Shown in pieces: positions 6,642-10,759 of a stretch of 10,759 nt of DNA (within the stretch, counting starts at the first letter, position 1; each line of letters opens with the position of its first letter). The translations under genes and the position numbers were made by a program. The stretch comes from Pseudomonadota bacterium (lineage in GTDB: Bacteria > Pseudomonadota > Gammaproteobacteria > Xanthomonadales > Rhodanobacteraceae). Below the pieces are notes generated by a model. The model did not search any database, was not told where the DNA came from, and saw nothing but the letters and a program-made list of their open reading frames with translations. The DNA lies in NCBI GenBank assembly GCA_023430685.1, contig JAEYZH010000094.1, positions 1 to 10,759 of the forward strand. The letters run 5' to 3'.

Positions 6642-7547
6642 TCAGCGACAGCGCGGTGGCCACGCCGGATCGGCTCCTGCTTCGAGGTCGACTACGTACA
6701 GCTCGCCGGATCGTTCGCGATCCGCCTGCGCGAACAGGAGTCGTCGCCCGTCCGGTGACAGCAGCGGGCCGACCTGGAACACGTGGTCGCGCGCGGCGAC
6801 TCGCCCGCGCTCCTTCCAGGCATCGCCCTGCCGATCGTAGACATAGAGGTGCGAGCGATCGCCGCGGTCGGCGACGACGACGAGCACGCGCCCGTCGCGG
6901 GAGATCTCGGCCTCGTACTCGTTCGCGGCGCTGCTGACCGGCGCGCCGACGTTCGCGACCTGCCAGCCGCCTTTGCCGTCGGGCGTCGCGACGTAGATGT
7001 CGCCTTGTCCCAATCCGCCGGCGCGACTCGAGCCAAAGAGCAGTCGGCCGTCCGGCATCGGACGCGGCAGCAGCTCGGAGCCCGCCGAATTCACCGGCTC
7101 CGGCAGGCGCCTCGGCATGCCCCACTCCGACCCGCGCGTCGCGCGTTCGACGACCCAGATGTCGAGGTCGTCCGGATCGGCCGCGCCGCGGTTGGAGACG
7201 AAGTAGAGGCGAAGGCCGTCGGCCTCCAGCGCAGGATCCGATTCGAGCGTAGGCACCGGCGCCGCGAACGCGGGCTCGACCGGACGGCTCCACTGGCCGT
7301 TGCGGCATTCCGACTGCAGCAGGCGATAGCCGCCGAAGCCCCGATCAGCGCGGAAGAAATACAGCTCGCGGCCGTCGGCCGAAAAGGTCGGGGAGGATTC
7401 GTACTGGTCGCTCGACAGTGTCGCCGGCGTCCAGTGCCGTGGCTGAGATCCGGTCGGCGCCGCGTGCGCGGACATCGCACACGTGTACAGCAGGAGGACC
7501 GACGACATCGTGGCGATTCGCCCCGGATGCGGACGGGTCAGGCTCAT
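6642..7547 (-). CDS. exported PD40/TolB-like beta-propeller protein
   Basis: A 301-residue protein with a signal peptide at 1-29 or 30 (Arg in the n-region, MSSVLLLYTCAM core, SAHA|A). Five repeats of the PD40/WD40-like type follow, each with a P-x-x-S/x-x-DGR turn and then L-x-F/V/Y strands: about 51-75, 103-133, 157-187, 211-237 and 260-286. This is a TolB-type propeller fold, expected in the periplasm or secreted. Such propellers usually bind proteins or peptidoglycan-associated partners; no catalytic residues are apparent. Start ATG 7547 is supported by GAGGTG (7554-7559) six bases upstream; a later ATG (7508) would cut the n-region. It lies 83 bases downstream of the beta-helix gene on the same strand, so the two are probably co-transcribed, though a hairpin sits between them. 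The specific role is unknown. Confidence 0.8.
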   Translation of the reverse strand: MSLTRPHPGRIATMSSVLLLYTCAMSAHAAPTGSQPRHWTPATLSSDQYESSPTFSADGRELYFFRADRGFGGYRLLQSECRNGQWSRPVEPAFAAPVPTLESDPALEADGLRLYFVSNRGAADPDDLDIWVVERATRGSEWGMPRRLPEPVNSAGSELLPRPMPDGRLLFGSSRAGGLGQGDIYVATPDGKGGWQVANVGAPVSSAANEYEAEISRDGRVLVVVADRGDRSHLYVYDRQGDAWKERGRVAARDHVFQVGPLLSPDGRRLLFAQADRERSGELYVVDLEAGADPAWPPRCR

Positions 7548-7597
7548 CGGCGACACCTCGCGAGGAACGACGACGCGATGGTCGCACGCGGCGCGCC

Positions 7598-7625
7598 CGA
7601 TCGCGTCGGCATTCCTGCGCGATCG
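7598..7625. repeat. intercistronic inverted repeat
   Basis: CGATCGCG (7598-7605) and CGCGATCG (7618-7625) form an 8-bp perfect stem with a 12-base loop, starting five bases beyond the stop codon of the beta-helix gene on the minus strand. There is no U-tract. It may attenuate or stabilise mRNA between the two exported-protein genes. Because GCGATCG words are common here, chance is possible. Confidence 0.35.
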
Positions 7626-7630
7626 CGACC

Positions 7631-9187
7631 TCAACCGGCATCGAAGCCGTCGTCGAAGATCGCATCCGGCTGCCGCTCGTAGGCGCCGATGTCGACCTGG
7701 CCCGCGCGCGGCATGCCGCGCTGGTCCGTGGCCGGCGCGCCGGTTGCGCTGCCGCTGTCGAGCGCGGGACTGCCGGGGCCGATCGCCATCGTCATCGTGC
7801 GGCCTCCGTTCATCGCGGGATCGTCCAGCGCGGCCGCCGCGAAGGTCGTGCCCGGCGCAACCGCGGCTTCCTGCTGGCCGCCCGAGCCCGGGCGCACGAG
7901 CGGCCACTGCAGGTTCGCCGCGCCGATCGCGGCCGGATGCAGCATCGCCCACGGGTTGTATGCGTTGCCGCCGGTATTGCCTTCGAACACGACGTCGCGC
8001 AACGTCAGCGCGGCGCCACTGTCGTTCGCGATGCCGCCGGCGAAGCAGACGCCGCAGGGCGCATGGTTGCGTGCGATCGTGAGGTTCTGCAGCAGCAACG
8101 CGGACGCCCCGGAGATCGCGATCGCGCCGCCGAGGCCATTGGTCGCGACATTGCCCGTGAATGTCGAGTTCACGATGCTGCCCTGGAGCACGCCGCCGGC
8201 GCCGAACAACGCGAGCCCGGCGTAGCCCGACGCGGTGTTGTCGCGGAACGTGCTGCCGCTGATCGTGACGGGACTGCCCTGGATGTAGGCGCCACCCGCG
8301 AGCTTGTCGCCCGCGGCGCTCGCGTTGCCGTCGAAGGTCGTGTCCTCGATGCGCGTGTGCGAGGCCGCGCCGTAGGTCACCGTGAACAGGCCGCCGCCGT
8401 ATGCGTTGGCGACGTTGTCGATCACGCGCGTGCGGCACAGGTTGACGTTGCGAGCGTCGCCATCGACGCCGATCGCGCCGCCGTTGCCGCCGTTGCCGGG
8501 ATTGCCGCCGTTGCCGGTCGCGTGGTTCGCGCCGAACCCGCTGTCGAACACGTCCACGCGGGCGGAACCGAGCGAGTACAGCGCGCCTCCGTTCGCGCCC
8601 GAGTTGCCCTCGAATTGCGAGCGCACCACGGACAGCGCCGAGGCGCCGACCACGTAGACCGCGCCGCCTCCGCCATCCTGCGCGACCTGGATCGCGTGGT
8701 TGTCCTGGAATCGCAGGTCGAACAGCCGGATCGCGACGGCCTGCCACGGCCCGCCGCTCGCCTTGTACAGCGCCGCGCCGCTGCCACCCGGCGTCGAGCC
8801 CTGCACGAGCGCGCCGTTGCGCAGCACGAATTCGTACGTGAGGTTGGACGGATTGCGCACTTCGATCACGCGTCGCGCGCCGCCACCGGAGAGGCGCGCG
8901 CCGCCGAGATCGAGGTGGGTCGCGCGCGTGACTTCGAGCGTCGCCGAAAGCACGAGCGTCGACGCGCCCACGTCGACGCGGATCGCGCCGCCGGCATCGA
9001 GCGCCTGCTGCAACCGGGCGGTCGTCACGCTGCCCGCGTTTCCGTTGCCGAGCACGACGGGCGCCGGCATCGGCGGCGGCGACGGGGCGACGCAGTCGAA
9101 CGCGACCTGCGCGTGCGCATGCGGGACCGCCGCCCAGCAGAGTGCGCCCGCGAGCAGTCGATGGAACCGCGGCGGATACCGATGCAT
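7631..9187 (-). CDS. secreted parallel beta-helix protein with choice-of-anchor-Q-like C-terminus
   Basis: A 518-residue exported protein. The signal peptide is residues 1-26 (RFHR n-region, LLAGALCWAAV core, HAHA|QV). Residues about 70-410 are right-handed beta-helix rungs of the polymorphic-outer-membrane-protein type: repeated F-x-G/D-N turns (QFEGNSG, TFDGNAS, TFRDNTA, TFTGNVA, VFEGNTG), each followed by a GGA/GGG strand. A Gly/Asn loop at 225-238 comes from a short DNA repeat. Residues 470-503 (GPGSPALDSG, then DQRG, then DIGAYE) match the ending called choice-of-anchor Q in secreted proteins. The extreme C-terminus is IFDDGFDAG. This suggests an extracellular or surface protein, a possible adhesin or polysaccharide-binding or -degrading protein; no lyase active site is obvious. 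Start ATG 9187 is backed by GAGGT (9195-9199) seven bases upstream; earlier in-frame starts lack a signal peptide. It probably heads a two-gene unit with the PD40 protein. Confidence 0.85.
   Translation of the reverse strand: MHRYPPRFHRLLAGALCWAAVPHAHAQVAFDCVAPSPPPMPAPVVLGNGNAGSVTTARLQQALDAGGAIRVDVGASTLVLSATLEVTRATHLDLGGARLSGGGARRVIEVRNPSNLTYEFVLRNGALVQGSTPGGSGAALYKASGGPWQAVAIRLFDLRFQDNHAIQVAQDGGGGAVYVVGASALSVVRSQFEGNSGANGGALYSLGSARVDVFDSGFGANHATGNGGNPGNGGNGGAIGVDGDARNVNLCRTRVIDNVANAYGGGLFTVTYGAASHTRIEDTTFDGNASAAGDKLAGGAYIQGSPVTISGSTFRDNTASGYAGLALFGAGGVLQGSIVNSTFTGNVATNGLGGAIAISGASALLLQNLTIARNHAPCGVCFAGGIANDSGAALTLRDVVFEGNTGGNAYNPWAMLHPAAIGAANLQWPLVRPGSGGQQEAAVAPGTTFAAAALDDPAMNGGRTMTMAIGPGSPALDSGSATGAPATDQRGMPRAGQVDIGAYERQPDAIFDDGFDAG
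8477..8512. repeat. 9-bp tandem repeat, four units, inside the beta-helix gene
   Basis: Units of GCCGCCGTT stand at 8477-8485, 8486-8494 and 8504-8512, with a variant GCCGGGATT at 8495-8503. Because the unit is a multiple of three it preserves the frame, and on the minus strand it encodes the loop NGGNPGNGGNGG. Copy number could vary between strains without disrupting the protein. Confidence 0.7.
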
Positions 9188-9514
9188 CGACACGACCTCG
9201 CAACCAGGGCGCGCCGGCACGGCGCGAATGCACAGTGTCCGGTACCGCGATCGCCGAAATGCGAACCACGTCACGTGCATCGCTACGCATGAGGGATTCT
9301 CCGCCGCATCGACGGGACTCGCGCCGATGCGCTGAATCGCGGCCAGCGCTAGTCTGGACCCACCCGAGAGAGACCCCGCTTCATCCACGGCCTGCGAGCG
9401 GCAACGGACGAAGCGGTCGATCGGGCCAGTCCGCAGCGCCAAGTCCGGGATTGCACAAGGCCGTGTTCCGGGACCTGGCGCTGCGGCCACCATGCTGCGC
9501 CTCCGGCGATTGCC
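9188..9514. other. gene-free stretch between the acetyltransferase stop and the beta-helix start
   Basis: These 327 bases contain no convincing coding frame. The short frames that cross it are Arg-rich and antisense or extension artefacts. The part nearest 9187 should carry the leader and promoter of the beta-helix gene, but I could not find a convincing -35/-10 pair. A 7-bp stem with a 3-base loop (CGCGCCG 9210-9216, CGGCGCG 9220-9226) lies just upstream of the ribosome site and might affect translation. A stronger hairpin at 9431-9486 is listed separately. Confidence 0.5.
9431..9486. repeat. 56-base imperfect inverted repeat (20-base arms)
   Basis: The left arm at 9431-9450 pairs with the right arm at 9467-9486 in 18 of 20 positions: an 11-bp perfect base (CCGCAGCGCCA with TGGCGCTGCGG), a mismatch, 4 bp, a mismatch, then 3 bp, around a 16-base loop. 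It begins 28 bases past the stop of the acetyltransferase on the minus strand. It could end or protect that transcript, or be a dispersed REP-like element. No U-run follows on either strand. Confidence 0.6.
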
Positions 9515-10189
9515 TCAGTCCGTGCCTCTCGTGGCGACCCGCAACGCGATCTCCGCGCGCAGGGCGAAACCGAGTCGTTCGTAGAGGTGCTTGGCGCGCA
9601 CATTGTCGTGGCTCACGTGCAGGAACGCGAGTCGTCCCGTGGCGAGGATCCCGTTGACCAGCAGGGCGACAAGCCTGCGCGCATGGCCGCGGCCCGCGTG
9701 CGCGGGGTGCGTGCAGACCGCGCTGATCTCGGTGTGTCCAGCGAACCGCATGCGCTCGCCCGCCATCGCTGCGAGCCTGCCGTCTTCGTAGAGGCCGATG
9801 TAGCGCCCCATCTCCGGCGTGCGCCTGCGGAAATAGTGCGGGTAGACGAGCGCGGTGAGCGCGAGCATGTCCTCGAGATGCGTTTCGCCGAGTTCGATGA
9901 CGCGTGGTCCATCGGCGACAGCCAGGCGCGTGGAACGCGTCATCTGCGCGATCGTCACCGACTGGTGCACCTTCCATGCGGGAGACAGCGCGGGCGCATG
10001 GCCGACAAAGCAGACGAGCTCGCCCGCTTCGACCAGGCGCCCGGCGTCGTCGCAGGAGATCCCGTCGCGCGCTACGGCGACGAACGGCGCGATGTCGGGC
10101 GGATAACGCAGGGCCTGACCGGCCCGCACCGCGAGCGATGCATGGTCGGACTGCAGCGAGGCCCAAACCGGGTTGTCGAGAGGATGCAT
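9515..10189 (-). CDS. GNAT-family N-acetyltransferase (FR47-like)
   Basis: A 224-residue cytosolic protein. The C-terminal half is a GNAT fold: a strand with EDGRLAAMAGERMRF at 135-149, the strand EISAVCTHPAH at 154-164, the acetyl-CoA pyrophosphate loop AGRGHA at 165-170 (the R/Q-x-x-G-x-G/A motif), and the late HDNVRAKHLYERLGF at 194-208, where Asn-196 and Tyr-203 are typical. The N-terminal half, with YPPDIAPFVAV near 29-39, fits the FR47-like layout. It probably transfers an acetyl group from acetyl-CoA to an amine; the substrate is unknown. The start is ATG 10189 because the upstream extension in this frame is Arg-rich and compositionally poor; GTG 10192 is directly adjacent and possible. 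The Shine-Dalgarno is weak. It is divergent from the partial gene at 10418. Confidence 0.87.
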   Translation of the reverse strand: MHPLDNPVWASLQSDHASLAVRAGQALRYPPDIAPFVAVARDGISCDDAGRLVEAGELVCFVGHAPALSPAWKVHQSVTIAQMTRSTRLAVADGPRVIELGETHLEDMLALTALVYPHYFRRRTPEMGRYIGLYEDGRLAAMAGERMRFAGHTEISAVCTHPAHAGRGHARRLVALLVNGILATGRLAFLHVSHDNVRAKHLYERLGFALRAEIALRVATRGTD

Positions 10190-10256
10190 CACATACCCAT
10201 GATTGCAGCGTGTTCGGAGACCGGCTCGGGAAAGCGGCTGGCGCGACGAGCGCGAC

Positions 10257-10289
10257 GGGCGTGGAGCGCGCGAACGCGCGCGCACGCCC
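10257..10289. repeat. GC-rich hairpin in the divergent spacer
   Basis: GGGCGTG (10257-10263) pairs with CACGCCC (10283-10289), and GCGCGCG (10266-10272) with CGCGCGC (10275-10281), giving 14 bp with a small 2x1 internal loop and a very short apical loop. It lies about 70-100 bases ahead of the acetyltransferase start, between two divergent genes, so it is not placed as a terminator. It may be an operator-like or cruciform-forming site, or simply a product of alternating GC. Confidence 0.4.
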
Positions 10290-10382
10290 AATCTAGCCGA
10301 GCGGACCGGCCGGGGGATGTGCCGTCATCACGAATATCGCCGCGGCGCGCGCGCGTCCACAGGCAGCACCGGCCTCCGTCGA

Positions 10383-10411
10383 TTCCCCTGCCCGCCGATT
10401 GCGACTACGCT
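10383..10411 (+). promoter_or_regulatory. weak candidate promoter for the gene at 10418, possibly giving a leaderless mRNA
   Basis: TTCCCC (10383-10388) and TACGCT (10406-10411) are 17 bases apart and each matches three of six consensus positions. The -10 ends six bases before ATG 10418, so the transcript would begin at or near the start codon. No Shine-Dalgarno is visible, which is consistent with leaderless translation but does not prove it. Confidence 0.25.
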
Positions 10412-10417
10412 CGCGCG

Positions 10418-10759
10418 ATGGCCAAACCGCCCGCCCGAAGCGATGCCAACGAACTCGTGCGTGCGGTCGCGCGCCTGCAGCTCAAGCTCCTGCTGGACGC
10501 ACTGCGCGACATCGCGCTGAGCCCGCTCACGCTCGGTGCCGCGGCGATCGACCTCGTGCGGATCCGGCGCCATCCGCCGCGCCTGTTCGATGCGGTGTTG
10601 CGGCTCGGCGAACGCACCGACCACTGGATCGACCTGTGGTCCGGCACCGCTCGCGCGGGCGCGGACCGGCGCGAGAACGTCGACGCCCTGCTCGAGCGCG
10701 TCGAGGAGATCGTGCGCGACCCGCACGTCGGCGCGCGGCGCGCCCGCGTGCTGCGACGC
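10418..10759 (+). CDS. hypothetical protein, 5' part (runs off the window end)
   Basis: The frame is open for 114 codons from ATG 10418 to the window end without a stop. I do not recognise the family. The predicted protein begins MAKPPARSDANELVRAV and is mostly alpha-helical, with Leu-rich amphipathic helices: LQLKLLLDALRDIALSP at about 20-36, then LGAAAIDLVRIRRHPPRLFDAVL, an acidic Asp/Trp-containing turn (TDHWIDLWSG), and ENVDALLERVEEIVRD. It has no signal peptide or clear membrane span and many Arg residues, so it is probably cytosolic, or peripheral at a membrane. Codon-position GC pattern and the regular helix periodicity support it as a real gene. It is divergent from the acetyltransferase across 228 bases. 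Confidence 0.65.
   Translation, partial: MAKPPARSDANELVRAVARLQLKLLLDALRDIALSPLTLGAAAIDLVRIRRHPPRLFDAVLRLGERTDHWIDLWSGTARAGADRRENVDALLERVEEIVRDPHVGARRARVLRR

Noticed and set aside
8044..8055. C-x2-C (PCGVCF) in the beta-helix protein as a thioredoxin-like active site
   Set aside because: It lies within a rung of a beta-helix, not in a thioredoxin fold; it is more likely a local disulfide.
7548..9290. Minus-strand 882-codon frame fusing unread sequence to the PD40 protein
   Set aside because: The upstream portion is the out-of-frame shadow of the beta-helix gene. The PD40 protein has its own signal peptide and ribosome site at 7547.
7418..9292. Plus-strand 624-codon open frame opposite the beta-helix gene
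   Set aside because: Composition is Arg/Ala/Asp-rich without structure; it is the antisense shadow of the beta-helix rungs.
9431..9486. Integron attC site
   Set aside because: The arms do not end in the GTTRRRY/RYYYAAC boxes, and no integrase or cassette array is present.
9188..9493. N-terminal extension of the beta-helix frame to 9493
   Set aside because: It would bury the signal peptide inside the protein; ATG 9187 has a good GAGGT ribosome site.

Overview
The window is GC-rich (about 70 % by eye) with proteobacterial-type gene packing. Several traits suggest a gammaproteobacterium of the Lysobacterales/Xanthomonadales, perhaps Rhodanobacteraceae-like: a beta-helix exoprotein ending in an IFDDGFDAG tail, a Gram-negative porin, and a sensor-type Ser/Thr kinase. 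This placement is inference. I saw no tRNA, rRNA, CRISPR array, insertion sequence or integrase.

Layout. 1-144 (+) is the 3' end of a gene, possibly DUF72. 207-4592 (-) is a tight three-gene unit transcribed leftwards: a secreted cupredoxin with amicyanin-like copper-ligand spacing (3930-4592), a transmembrane Ser/Thr kinase with periplasmic sensor, HAMP and a decayed cyclase-like domain (1301-3946), and a putative beta-barrel porin (207-1304). These genes overlap by 17 and 4 bases, and a plausible promoter lies upstream of the cupredoxin at 4625-4655. Upstream again is a class IV PLP aminotransferase (4718-5521, -), divergent from an EamA/DMT-type permease (5591-6577, +). 6642-9187 (-) encodes two exported proteins: a parallel beta-helix protein with a choice-of-anchor-Q-like end (7631-9187), then a PD40/TolB-like propeller protein (6642-7547). 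A 327-base gene-free stretch (9188-9514) holds a strong 56-base imperfect hairpin. Next come a GNAT/FR47-like acetyltransferase (9515-10189, -), a 228-base divergent spacer with another strong hairpin, and the start of a conserved-looking protein of unknown function that runs off the window (10418-10759, +).

The most interesting part is the cupredoxin-kinase-porin unit. It places one gene product in the periplasm, one across the inner membrane and one in the outer membrane, with the overlaps expected of co-translated partners. A reasonable hypothesis is an envelope signalling system: a periplasmic copper/redox protein, a kinase that reports periplasmic state to the cytoplasm, and an outer-membrane channel. 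No function has been shown from sequence alone, and the signal, phosphorylation target and porin substrate are unknown.
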